Shown here in pieces: positions 22,516 through 33,503 of a stretch of 64,000 nucleotides of DNA. The first letter of the stretch is position 1. Every line of letters begins with the position of its first letter. Below the pieces are notes generated by a model that was not told where the DNA came from, searched no databases, and saw only the letters and a program-made list of their open reading frames with translations. The stretch is from Hsuehochloa calcarea (lineage: Eukaryota > Streptophyta > Magnoliopsida > Poales > Poaceae). The stretch covers positions 62,001 through 126,000 of the forward strand of contig JAYEVG010000103.1 of the NCBI GenBank assembly GCA_036346395.1, written 5' to 3'. The position numbers were made by a program, and so were the translations under genes.

Positions 22516-24385
22516 TGTGGATATCGTGAGGATATGTGCATGATCTCAGGATGATGAGTCAATTGGCAATGGCGTTGTTGGTTTGCAAAATCTCGCGTTT
22601 TCGGGTTTGCTCCAAAGGTCGAGCCACGGCGGTCGACCGGTTGTCTTGGCGGTCGAACCGCCCGTGGAGTCCGACCGGCCATGGTGGCCGGTCCGACCGC
22701 CAAAACCAAAAGTGGGTTTTTGGAGCTGGGCCAAAAATAGGTTGTGTAGGCAAGTGAGGGGAGTCTCCTGGATGTGGTCCCATCATTTTTGGAGGTCCCA
22801 GTCAAAAGTTCTATTCGTTTGAAATTTCGAAGGTTTGAATTTCTTTGGAATTTTGGCTAAGTCCTTTGGACCGTCCGACCGCCGTTGTGGGAGCGGTCCG
22901 GCCAACATGAATCGGTCGGACCGCCCGTGAAATGATCGGGCCGTGATCACTGAAAGTTAGCCAAGTGTTGCATTGAGTTGGTTTTGAGTGTGTTATTATA
23001 TGAACTTCAATGCTTTATTGATGTATATTGCATTGCGGGCGGCGTGGGTCAAGTTGTGAAGAACTTGTTCCGGACACGATTTGTTTGTCTATTGTCATGC
23101 GGTGGCTTGCGAGTCAACGGCGTCAGCGGTGAGTGGATCGGGACTACGCTTGAGAGCCGAGGTCGAGCGGTCGAGGATACCGGGTGGTCGTGTGACTCAA
23201 GCATGGTGCGAATGGGCAAGATGGATCGAGCGGGTGGTTCAAGCATTTGGTTGGATCGGCGGTGCGGATATCGGTGCGAGTCTCTGAGAGGTTCCGATGG
23301 GATTTGGACAAGAGAGGCTTGGCGTCGATGAGAACCGCTGATCAACCTACGCGTGGTGAAGCAGGCGATTGCTTCAAGAGTTATTTGTGTGTGTGGGTCC
23401 CATGTGTAAGTGACCCCAAAAGGGAAACCCTAGCTCTCTAGTATAAATAGAAAGGGGAGAGGTGGAAAAGACAAGCAAGCATTCATTTAGCCCCTTCTTC
23501 CTTTTTCTAGGGTTTGGAGGAGAGGAGAGGAGAACTAGGGTTTGGAGTGTGCTCCTTGTTGAGCTCTTGCCCTCCTTGGTGGAGAGGCTTTGTAAGCATC
23601 TATTGTGAGTGAACAATCTTGTGATGCTTAATTGAAAGTTCAATTGCTCCCTTTGTGCTCTTCTCTCTTTTGGATGTTTTTGGTGCTTCCTTGATTCAAA
23701 GGTTCATGCTTGGTCTCTTGGCCCACTTTATCTTGCTTTGATGTGTGGGATTACTCCTAGAGTCTTCTAGATCATCAAACCCCCACAAGCAAGTCTTGAA
23801 TCAAGATTTTCTCTTTTCTAGGGTTTGTGCACCTCTTTGATAAAATCTCGAGAGATCGATTTTGCGAAGTGGATCTGACGGATCGTCGCTAGAGATAGGT
23901 CTCCAATATCATTAGGGAGGTGTGCTAGAAATTTGGTCAAGTTTTATTGGTTGAATCAAAAGTTGGATCAAATTTCGTTTTGGATTTGGGTGGAGTTTTT
24001 CAGTACTGGACTCTACCGGTCCGACCGGCCTTTAAACGGCGGTTCGACCGCCCGTGTATTCGAACCATTGGTTTGCGGGTCGAACCGCTGTCCACCGGTC
24101 CGACCGCTAGTTAGTTGCCGGTCAGACCGCTGGTTGACCATCGGTCCGACCGCCCGTGGTAGCCGGTCAGACCGTCAGTACCCAGTGAAGAACAGTGAGT
24201 TCTTTTCTCCATTTGTGTCGTGTGGTTGAGGGGTTTATCAAATCCAACACAAGGCTTCCGTTGTGTGCTTACTGAACTTCTTAGCTTTCATAGCTAAAGG
24301 AGTAAAGTTCGTGTTGATTTTAATTTAGGCGAGAAAGTTTTGAAAGCGCCTATTCACCCCCCCTAGTCGCCTTTCCGGTCCTACA
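22516..24385 (+). repeat. 5' LTR of the copia element
   Basis: It begins TGTGGATATCGTGAGG and ends GGTCCTACA. 23281-23960 matches 32401-33080 of the 3' LTR with one visible substitution (c/g at 23709). The zones 22600-22960 and 24010-24185 carry repeated palindromic GGTCSGACC motifs, and the two LTRs differ there by many small indels. Confidence 0.95.
23442..23450 (+). promoter_or_regulatory. TATA box of the copia 5' LTR
   Basis: tataaatag lies in a conserved GC-flanked context about 0.93 kb into the LTR. The same sequence is at 32562-32570 in the 3' LTR. It is the likely RNA polymerase II core promoter. Confidence 0.75.
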
Positions 24386-24387
24386 AG

Positions 24388-24399
24388 TGGTATCAGAGC
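24388..24399 (+). other. Primer-binding site of the copia element
   Basis: TGGTATCAGAGC starts two bases after the 5' LTR and matches the 3' end of initiator tRNA-Met. Confidence 0.93.
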
Positions 24400-24441
24400 C
24401 GGTTAGCTCTTTTCTATAGATCTTAACCGGTCTTTGGAGCC

Positions 24442-26771
24442 ATGGCGACGACAAGTACTCAACCAAGCCATACATTTTGAGGAGTTGACTTTGCATCTTT
24501 GGAAGGCTCGTATGCAAGCATATATCGAGGCTCAAGGGCACGCTATTTGGCTAAAGGTGAAAAATCCTTATGTCGTGCCGGTAGATGGCGATGCGATCAC
24601 TCGGATGTGGAGGCCAACAGCAAGGCTCGAAATTATTTGATCCAAGGCCTTAGTCGATCCGAGTTTGGCGTGTTGCTCACTTGCGGTGCCTTTCGGGAGA
24701 TCTGGCGGACACTTTGTGATTATCACGAAGGGTCCATCTGCGATCAAGGAAGTGAGACAGAACCGACTCAAAAGGTTTACTCTAAGATCGAACAAAGGCT
24801 GGTGAGTCTTTGGATGAGTGTGGGGAGATTCTCTAAGATTCTTCATGATCTCCGTCTTTGTTGACTTGATATTTTACGAGTGCGAAAATGCACGCCCGAC
24901 AGGTGCTCTTGATGTGAAGGTGCTGGGAATGAAGATCACTTCTATCAATGACAACACTGTCATGAGTGAGCTTACCATGGATAAGCTTTACTCGAGGTTG
25001 AAGACGCATGAGATTGACTTTATCTCGCGTCTCCCCAAGACAGAGTCAATGGCTCTAGTGGTCGACAAATCCAAGGGTTGCTCTTCTGATTCTCTTGATT
25101 GTAGCTCATCTGGTTTTTCATTATCTGCTTTACATTCTTTGAGTGATGAGCAACTTGAGAAATTGACCGAGGATGACTTAGCCCTCCTTTCCACCAAATT
25201 CACAAGAGCGTACAACAAGGTGAGAAATAGGAGGAGGAGTGGACCTATCACATGCTTCGAATGTGGTGAGCCAAACCACATTCGCTCCAGGTGCCCCAAG
25301 CTAAAGGGCAAGGAGGAGAAGGAGACATGAAGATATCCCCAGGAGAGGGATGCAAAACCCAAGAAGACAAACTATCGAAAGTTTGTCAGCCGGGTCCTTG
25401 CAGCTCTTGAGAATGTAAATATGAGCGATGTGGACTCGGAAACGGAGGACGACGAGAGTGATCCTCGTGGCAAGAAGAAGGCGCATGACTTCACAGGCAT
25501 GTGTTTCATGGCAAAGAACAGCCACGACAGCGACTCCTCCAACGATGAGGATCCCTTTAGTGATCCTGATGAGGTATGCCCTTCTAGTGCTGATATGAAA
25601 AGGGCTTTGGTGCTTCTTTGAGCGAAATTGCATAAGCAAGTAAAAATGATTAGGAAGCGAGGACATTATGATTGATAATTTGAATCTTGAAGTTGTTAGG
25701 CTTAAATCTATCAATCCTGCCGATATTTGTGATTCCTGCACTAGCTTGCTTAAAGATTTGACAAGCTTGAAATCTGCTCATTCCTCTGTCACAAATCAAC
25801 TAAAAGATGCTCTCGATGAACTAGAATCTTTCAAGTCTAGATCGCTTGTTTAGATGTCATTCCCTTGATGTACCGCCATGGAAGCTATTCCTTTAACTTG
25901 CTCTAATTGTGCTTTGCTAGAATTAAAATTGGATAGTTCCTTAAAAGAATTGCAAAAGTTTGATGCTAGTCACACATGCTCTCATTGTAAGGATAATAGG
26001 ATTAAGATGCAAGAGATGACAGAAACATTGATTTACTCTAGAGTTGCATCTTGTGAAAATTGTCCCAAGCTTACAATTGAGATTGAAGCCTTAAACAAGA
26101 CCCTTGAAGAAAAGGCTAAAATTGAAAGATCCATGTCTTTTACTGCTTCTAGAAAGGTTATTGACTCTAACTCTTGTGTTTTGAATTCTGAAGTTGAAAC
26201 CATGGTTAGTCAGATCCAAGAGGCTTTTAGAGTCAAGTTTAAGGAGCAGTTGAATAGGATTCAGGAATCCTATTGTGTGTTTTGTGAGGCCTTCAAAGTG
26301 GAAGTGGCCCTTCTTAAGAGTAAGCGAAATGAGGTAATCAAGTCTAGCAAGTGCACTAGATGTGAGGGTTTAATGAAAGAGAATGATTACCTCAAGGTGA
26401 CTCTTGAGAAGTTTTCAAGTGGGAAAAAGAAACTCAACATGATTCTTGATCAATCCAAGGTGAGCGTGAAAAATAGTGGTCTAGGTTTCAACCCCCTAGA
26501 GCATTCCAAGAAAAACTCACCTAAGATTGCTAGAGTTGTGAAGAATGGTTTGTTTGAGCTAGAACCTTCTGAGCCATCCGGGGTTGTTTTCAAATCCGCT
26601 GGTTTTGCTCAAACTCTTTCTGGCAAGAAAGGTGCTTTCACTCATTCATGCATGGACCTCTCAAAGGTCGAGTACCATTGCACTTCTGCAAGAAAGAAGG
26701 CCATCTTGTTGAGTTACCTTGGGAGAGCAAAACTTGAGAGAAAAGAGAGGATGGCGCCTAAGATCCATTAG
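24442..26771 (+). pseudogene. Copia gag, frameshifted, with zinc knuckle and coiled-coil extension
   Basis: Capsid protein of the retrotransposon particle. The natural start is the ATG at 24442 (ATGGCGACGACAAGTAC), but the frame breaks within about 15 codons. UBN2/gag-type peptides follow in changing frames: LWKARMQAYIEAQGHAIWLK near 24500, NYLIQGLSRSEFG near 24635, then MKITSINDNTVMSELTMDKL near 24930. A CCHC zinc knuckle CFECGEPNHIRSRCP lies near 25256. Downstream, 25668-26771 encodes a coiled coil with CxxC pairs (CSNC, CSHC, CENC, CTRC). A second knuckle near 26680 is out of frame in the long open frame (FCKKEGHLVE is readable in another frame). The order matches SIRE-type gag. Confidence 0.88.
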
Positions 26772-27099
26772 AGAGTCCCTTCTCCGGATGTAGTCTCTAG
26801 AGCTAGGCGACTGTTTATCGCACCACACATAGGCCTAGATTTGTAGAGAACTTTGTAGACTCTTTTGGTGGGTCTAGGCGGCATGTTGGATTATGACATC
26901 GTGAGGAGAGACAGGGTAGCACCTAGGCAGGGAGTATCGATCTTTTGGTAGATCGTTTGAGAGAGGTCTAGGTGGTTCTCATGTGCATTCTTATGATTTT
27001 ATTCTGATCATGTTTCACTATTTCTCTGCTGCTCCCGGACATCGTGCTTCTCGATCTTTGGATTCCTCGTTCATTTATCACTAACCCGATCTTGAGGCA

Positions 27100-27480
27100 C
27101 GGATGTTTTCGATGGTGCTTTTAGGTCCGTCGTGCGAGGAAGGAGGACATATGGCTTGTTGACTCGGGTGTTCTCGACATATGACCGGAGATTCTAGATG
27201 GTTCTCTCTCTCACACGTGCATCCGGCAATGAATTGATTACATTTGGGGATGCTTCTCTGGGACCGTGGATTGCAAAGGGCACCTTGTCTTGCGTCAACG
27301 ACAAGTTTATGCTAAAAGGCGTCGCTTTGGTAAGTAAGTGAGGTATAATCTTCTATCTGCTTTCTCATTTGCTTGATGAGGGTCTAGAAGTGAGATTTAA
27401 GAGAGGTGAGTGTAGAGTTCTAGATTCCTCGGTGAGGTTGTTTTGAGATCTCATTTGAGAAGATTTTACGTGCAAATTTG
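27100..27480 (+). pseudogene. Copia aspartic protease, degenerate
   Basis: The active-site D-S-G is visible in WLVDSGV near 27150, followed by a decayed copia protease body (frames resembling FGDAS, KGTL and KFMLK) and the VRFKRGECRVLDSS segment near 27390-27430. Several frame changes and a stop in this short domain remove function. Confidence 0.7.
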
Positions 27481-27491
27481 ATGATTTCTTC

Positions 27492-28432
27492 ATTTCCAGT
27501 CCTAGGTGTTTGGTAGCCTCTGATTCTCATGACCTTGTCTTGTGGCATCGTAGACTTGGGCATATAGGTTTTGATCATTTGTCTAGAGTCAGTTGCAAGG
27601 ATTTGATTAGAGGTTTGCCTAGGCTGAAGGCTGTTAGAGATCTTGTGTGCTCACCCTGTAGACATGGTAAGATGGTGTCTGCTTCCCACCCACCTCTTAC
27701 TTTGGTAATGGTGATGGTCAGATGCTTCTTCACTTAGATACTGATTGGTCCTTCTAGAGTTCGATCGGTGGTGGGAAATGGTATGTCTTTGGTGGTAGTG
27801 GATGATTACTCCAGGTATTCATGGGTTTATTTTCTTGCTTCTAAGGACGAAGCATTTGGATTCTTTAGAGATTTGGTCCTTAGAATTGCTGTTGATATAC
27901 CTGGAGCTTTGAGAGCAATTAGGAGTGACAATGGGACAGAATTCAAGAATTCTTCCTTCTCTACCTTCTGCACTGATAGGGGAATTGAGCATCAGTTTTC
28001 TTCTCCTAGAGTTCCTCAGCAGAATGGTGTTGTGGAAAGGAAGAACAGAACCCTTGTAGAGATGGCTCGGACCATGCTAGATGAGCATTCTACTCCTAGG
28101 AGATTTTAATGAGGCGATCTCTCGCTTGTTATATCTCCAATAGGGTTTTCTTGAGATCTGTGGTTGGAAAGACTTCTTATGAGCTTAGATTTGGTCATTC
28201 TCCCAAAGTCTCTCATTTCAAGATTTTTGGTTGCAAGTGCTTCATTCTTAAACATGGCAATCTTGATAAATTTGAGTCTAGATGTTTTGATGGCATATTT
28301 CTTGGATATCCTGCTCATTCTCGTGGCTATCGTGTTTTTAATGTTGATACTAACAAAATTGTTGAGACTTGCGAAGTCACTTTTGATGAGGCTAGTCACA
28401 GTACTAGACCGATGCTTGGTACACAGTTCTGA
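27492..28432 (+). pseudogene. Copia pre-integrase and integrase, two in-frame breaks
   Basis: The zinc-binding pre-integrase part (LWHRRLGHIGFDHLSRV, then CSPCRHGK) spans 27510-27690. The catalytic core retains all three acidic positions: VVDDYSRYSWVYF near 27795, IRSDNGTEFKN near 27918, and PQQNGVVERKNRT near 28015. The C-terminal part (GKTSYELRFGHSPKVSHFKIFGCKCF) continues to 28432 after a stop at 28107-28109. The best-preserved block is the core, 27768-28109. This enzyme joins cDNA to host DNA. Breaks at about 27736 and 28108 prevent a single polyprotein. Confidence 0.9.
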
Positions 28433-28769
28433 AACTCAAGAAAGCATCTTCGTCGATGATGATTACGAGGATGAAGACCCAAACCATCCTCCTGCTACTT
28501 CTGAGAGGGGTGGAGGCACGCTACTACTACTTGAGTCGGTGAGCGACCTCCTCCTATCCCCACCGACTCCACAACTCATGGGGTAGAGGCCATACGCACG
28601 GGAGCACCTCTTCGCATTCGGCGACAACATCCACCGAGCAAATGATTGGGGATCTTCAAGAGCGAGTCACTCGCTCCGTGTTTATTCTCCCGATTCCCAT
28701 GCACATTCTCGCTTTTGTCGCTTCCTTTGAACCCGAGATATCACCCATGCTTTATCGATGCCTCTTGGG

Positions 28770-29345
28770 TCAATGCCATGCATGAAGAGCTTGAAATTTT
28801 GAAAGAAACAAAGTCGGTTTTTAGTTGAGCGACCTTCCGATTCTCATGTTATTGGAACAAAATGGGTTTTTAAAATAAGCAAAGTGAGGATGGATTGGTT
28901 GTTCTTAATAAGGCTAGACTTGTTGCTCAAGGTTATTCCTGTAGAGGGCTTAGACTTTGAGAGACCTTTGCTCCGGTAGCTAGATTGGAAGCCATTCGCA
29001 TTCTTTTAGCATTTGCAACATCCAAGGGTTTCAAGCTTTTTCAAATGGATGTTAAAAGTGCTTTCTTGAATGGCTTCATAGAAGAAGAGGTCTTTGTCGG
29101 GCAACCTCGGTTTTGAAAATCAAAAATTCCCAAATCATGTTTTTAAACTCTCTAAAGCCCCTGTATGGATTGAAACAAGCTCCTAGAGCTTGGTATGACA
29201 GCTTAAGAGTTTCTTGCTTGAAAATGATTTCAAAATGGGAATGGTTGATAAAACCTTGTTCACTCTCGGGCATGGCGGTGATTTCTTGTTGGTTCAAATA
29301 TATGTGGATGATATTATTTTGGTGGTTCTTCTCATGCTTTGGTGT
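28770..29345 (+). pseudogene. Copia reverse transcriptase, heavily frameshifted
   Basis: Identifiable pieces in order are ASWVNAMHEELEILKE near 28757, the VARL-like segment near 28915, FQMDVKSAFLNG near 29040, LYGLKQAPRAWYDSL near 29160 and a YVDD-type box near 29300 (the DNA gtggatgatattattttg encodes VDDIIL). The pieces are in different frames with stops between, so no active enzyme is expected. Confidence 0.85.
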
Positions 29346-29639
29346 CAGATTTTGATTCTATGAGCGGTGAATTCGAGATGAGCATGATGGGAGAGCGACA
29401 TTCTTCCTTGGTCTTCAAATCAAGCAAGCGAAAGAAGGCACCTTCGTTCACGAGTAAGTATACAAAGGACCTTCTTGGCGCTTCAATATGGGAAGCAGAG
29501 GCCAATGTCTACTCCCATTGCTACAACCACCGTCTTTGGACCACGATGAGGATGGAGAGTCCGTGGACCGGAAGAGTACCGCATGATATGATTGGCTCCT
29601 CCTCTATCTTACAGTACGAGGCCGGACATACAATTCGCC

Positions 29640-30241
29640 GTATGTACGTGTGCTCGCTTCGAGCTTCCTCGTGCTTCTCATCGTCAAGCGATCGCCGCAT
29701 ATTCAGGTACCTTCAAGATACGCTTGACTTTGGACTCTGGTATTCTTCCTCTTCGGCTCTTTCAATTCGAGCATTTTCTGATGCTGATTTCGCCGGGTGT
29801 AGAGTGGATAGGAAGAGTACTTTTGGCACTTGTCATTTCTTGGGCACATCTCTTGTTTCTTGGTCTTCTAGAAAACAGTCTTCTGTTGCACAGTCTACAA
29901 CTGAGGCTGAGTATGTAGCCGCCGCAAGTGGCTGCTCTCAGGTTCTTTGGATTTTATCCACGCTGCGGGACTATGGGTTATCTTTGGGAAGTGTTCCTCT
30001 TTTTTGTGACAACACTTCTGCAATTAATATTGCCAAAAACCCAGTGCAACATTCCAGGACTAAACACATTGACATTCGATTTCATTTTCTGAGAGACCAT
30101 GTTGAGAAAGGTGATGTTGTGCTTCACTTTGTAGAGTCTGAGCAACAGCTTGCAGATATCTTCACTAAGGCTCTTGATTCTTCTCGTTTTGCTACATTGC
30201 GGGGAGAGTTAGGGGTTATTAGTCCTATTGGGCTGTTTTGA
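29640..30241 (+). CDS. Copia RNase H, well-preserved C-terminal end of pol
   Basis: This is the end of an open frame and the most intact pol domain. RRIFRYLQDTLDFGLWY starts near 29695, followed by AFSDADFAGCRVDRKS (catalytic D), STTEAEYVAAASGCSQVLW (catalytic E), LFCDNTSAINIAKNPVQHSR (catalytic D), RTKHIDIRFHFLRDHVEKG and QLADIFTKALD, ending at a stop at 30239-30241. The enzyme removes RNA from the RNA-DNA hybrid during reverse transcription. It is complete as a domain but separated from RT by frameshifts, so it would not be made as part of a working polyprotein. Confidence 0.88.
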
Positions 30242-31620
30242 GGGGGAAGTTGTTCTTTCTGCATTCATTGTATCTTAATGCATGTTTCAATTCATTTGTC
30301 TTGCATTGTATAATAAAATTAGTGGAGCTTTGATTATTATCCTTGTATGACTTGTTCTCATTTTCTATACCTTGTCATATCGAGTGATAGTCTGCTAGAC
30401 CGCCTTTATGGCTCTTCATGTTTGGCTTAGCTTTTGCCTTGCTAGCTTTATATCTGTGAAAAATTTGAATCAAATCATGTCTTGTTGGATCTTATGACTA
30501 GTTTTGCTCTAGTGATCCTTTTATGACTCTCGCCATGTCTTACAAGTCGATTTGAGTCTTGAACTTATTTTGAGATGAAAAATGAGCCTTTTATCTTCTT
30601 AAGTCAAGCAAAAGAAAAGAAAAAAACTCTGTGCGAAAAAACTGATCTCACCAATCCTCTCTCATGAGACGGCTTGCCATTGCACTAGGCATGAAATCAG
30701 GGGGAGTTTTGGATGACCTAGATCATTCTTTTAAGCTTATCGCTTGAGATGGTCGCGGCAAGGCTTGAGATCTAGCACAGCAAAAAAAAGAAAAAAAAAC
30801 TGCCCAAAAAGGGCTAAGTGCTTGAGCTTTGCTTCAAAAGAATTTTCTTAATGCTCAAAATGCCTCAATTCTTGTTTTGAGTCTCTTTTTACTTATAGAC
30901 ATGGCTTGACTCATTTTTGGTTGCTTTGAGTGAATCTATGCTATTGAGCAACTCTTCATGATTTTAATTCTGTTAATCTCAGATTGCTGCTATCTTGATT
31001 TTAGCTTTGCAGTACATGTTTTGCCATAATTGAATATAGCGTCTACTCTTTATATGGCTTAGTATAATACTTGTACTGTCTTCATGAATAATGGTCATGG
31101 CTCCCTTTTACTAAAATTCAAAAATAAAGTCATTCCTTCATGTTCTTTCTTTCTCATGCATCTTGATGAATTCATTGTCAAAGGGGGAGAAAGATTGTGA
31201 AGAAAATGTTTGGAGTTTGGAGCTTTTGGTTTCATACACAAGGTTTCATATAAAAGAACATTAAAAAAAATTGTGAACCTTTTGAAAATTTGTGATCATA
31301 TTGAGTTGAGTCTCTGGGTCCTATTGCCTTTTTCTGATTTGATTTGCAATTCAAGAAGACTCACGATGATCAAAGGTCAAATAGAACTTACTGTCTTTCA
31401 TATGGACCTTAGTGAGATTTTTGGCCATCTTCTGGATTTTGAATCCTTTTGTGCGTTCATTGCCTTATCTCACTTGTCTGTACTATTCTGTAGCCAACTT
31501 GGTCGGTTCCTAGGCTTTTTGTTGCTTATGGACCAAGTTGTGCCTTTATGCGAAAACGGCGAAGTTTTTACTTTTCAATTTGAAAAACCTCATTTTCTTG
31601 AAAATTGCCAATGTGTTCAT
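30242..31620 (+). other. Noncoding 3' spacer of the copia element with PPT-like tracts
   Basis: There is 1.4 kb between the pol stop and the PPT. Purine tracts resembling the true PPT occur at about 30240 (gagggggaag), 30700 (cagggggagt) and 31181 (aaagggggagaaag). A-rich runs lie near 30615 and 30785. The open frame 31210-31671 crosses the PPT into the LTR and has no envelope or other domain, so I do not call it a gene. SIRE-lineage elements commonly have an env-like or spacer region here. Confidence 0.7.
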
Positions 31621-31632
31621 CAAGGGGGAGAT
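31621..31632 (+). other. Polypurine tract of the copia element
   Basis: caagggggagat immediately precedes the 3' LTR start TGTGGATATC. It primes plus-strand DNA synthesis. Confidence 0.9.
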
Positions 31633-33503
31633 TGTGGATATCGTGAGGATATGTGCATGATCTCAGGATGATGAGTCAATTGGCAATGGCGTTGTTGGTT
31701 TGCAAAATCTCACGTTTGGGTTTGCTCCAAATTTGTCGAGCCCACAGTGATCGACCGGTTGTCTTGGCGGTCGACCGCCCGTGGAGGAGTCCGACCGCCA
31801 TGGTGGCGGTCCGACCATAAAACCAAAAGTGGGTTTTTGAGGTGGGCCAAAAATAGGTTGTGTAGGCAAGTGAGGAGTCTCTGGATGTGGTCCCATCATT
31901 TTGGAGCTCGGTCAAAAGTTCTATTCGTTTGAAATTTCCGAAGGTTTGAATTTCTCATTTGGAATTTTGGCTAAGTCCTTTGGACCGTCCGACCGCCGTT
32001 GTGGGGCGGTCCGGCCGCATGAATCGGTCGGACCGGCCACGTGAAATGATCGGGCCGCGATCACTGAAAGTTAGCCAAGTGTTGCATTGAGTTGGTTTTG
32101 AGTGTGTTATTATATGAACTTCAATGCTTTATTGATGTATATTGCATTGCAGGCCGGCGTGGGTCAAGTTGTGAAGAACTTGTTCCGGATCGATTTGTTT
32201 GTCTATTCTTTGTGCGGTGGCTTGCGAGTCAACGGCGTCAGCGGTGAGTGGATCGGGACTACGCTTGGAGAGCGAGGTCGAGCGGTCGGGGATACCGGGT
32301 GAGGTCGTGTGACTCAAGCATGGTGCAGAATGGGCAAGATGGATCGAACGGGTGGTTCGAAGCAGCTGGTTGGATCAGGCGGTGCGGATATCGGTGCGAG
32401 TCTCTGAGAGGTTCCGATGGGATTTGGACAAGAGAGGCTTGGCGTCGATGAGAACCGCTGATCAACCTACGCGTGGTGAAGCAGGCGATTGCTTCAAGAG
32501 TTATTTGTGTGTGTGGGTCCCATGTGTAAGTGACCCCAAAAGGGAAACCCTAGCTCTCTAGTATAAATAGAAAGGGGAGAGGTGGAAAAGACAAGCAAGC
32601 ATTCATTTAGCCCCTTCTTCCTTTTTCTAGGGTTTGGAGGAGAGGAGAGGAGAACTAGGGTTTGGAGTGTGCTCCTTGTTGAGCTCTTGCCCTCCTTGGT
32701 GGAGAGGCTTTGTAAGCATCTATTGTGAGTGAACAATCTTGTGATGCTTAATTGAAAGTTCAATTGCTCCCTTTGTGCTCTTCTCTCTTTTGGATGTTTT
32801 TGGTGCTTCCTTGATTCAAAGGTTCATGGTTGGTCTCTTGGCCCACTTTATCTTGCTTTGATGTGTGGGATTACTCCTAGAGTCTTCTAGATCATCAAAC
32901 CCCCACAAGCAAGTCTTGAATCAAGATTTTCTCTTTTCTAGGGTTTGTGCACCTCTTTGATAAAATCTCGAGAGATCGATTTTGCGAAGTGGATCTGACG
33001 GATCGTCGCTAGAGATAGGTCTCCAATATCATTAGGGAGGTGTGCTAGAAATTTGGTCAAGTTTTATTGGTTGAATCAAAGTTGGATCAAATTTCGTTTT
33101 GGATTTGGGTGGAGTTTTTGATCTTGGACTCTACCGGTCCGACAAACCTTTAAGCGGCGGTTCGACCGCCCGTGTATTCAGACCGCTGGTTTGCCGGGTC
33201 GAACCGCTGTCCACCGGTCCGACCGCTAGTTAGTTACCGGTCAGACCGCTGGTTGACCGTCGGTCCGACCGCCCGTGGTAGCCGGTCAGACCGTCAGTAC
33301 CCAGTGAAGAACAGTGAGTTCTTTTCTCCATTTGTGTCGTGTGGTTGAGGGGTTTATCAAATCCAACACAAGGCTTCCGTTGTGTGCTTACTGAACTTCT
33401 TAGCTTTCATAGCTAAAGGAGTAAAGTTCGTGTTGATTTTGATTTAGGCGAGAAAGTTTTGAAAGCGCCTATTCACCCCCCTAGTCGCCTTTCCGGTCCT
33501 ACA
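31633..33503 (+). repeat. 3' LTR of the copia element
   Basis: It starts TGTGGATATC, ends GGTCCTACA and is followed by the CATAT duplication. A TATA box is at 32562-32570. Differences from the 5' LTR are concentrated at 31700-32400 and 33115-33300, the GGTCSGACC motif zones and nearby CpG-rich sequence. Confidence 0.95.

Larger units (their letters stand above)
22516..33503 (+). mobile_element. Complete Ty1/copia element (SIRE/Maximus-like), TSD CATAT
   Basis: The element is 10988 bp and is bounded by perfect CATAT duplications at 22511-22515 and 33504-33508. It has LTRs of 1870 and 1871 bp, a tRNA-Met PBS at 24388, gag with zinc knuckle, protease, integrase, RT and RNase H in copia order, a 1.4 kb noncoding 3' spacer with several PPT-like tracts, and a PPT directly before the 3' LTR. 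The long coiled-coil, cysteine-rich gag extension and the 3' spacer suggest the SIRE/Maximus lineage. The coding frames are interrupted many times, so it should be non-autonomous as written. It split a minus-strand gypsy LTR. Confidence 0.95.

Noticed and set aside
31210..31671. A 153-codon plus-strand frame downstream of copia pol, as a possible env-like gene
   Set aside because: It crosses the PPT and enters the LTR, has no signal peptide or transmembrane pattern of an envelope protein, and shows no domain.
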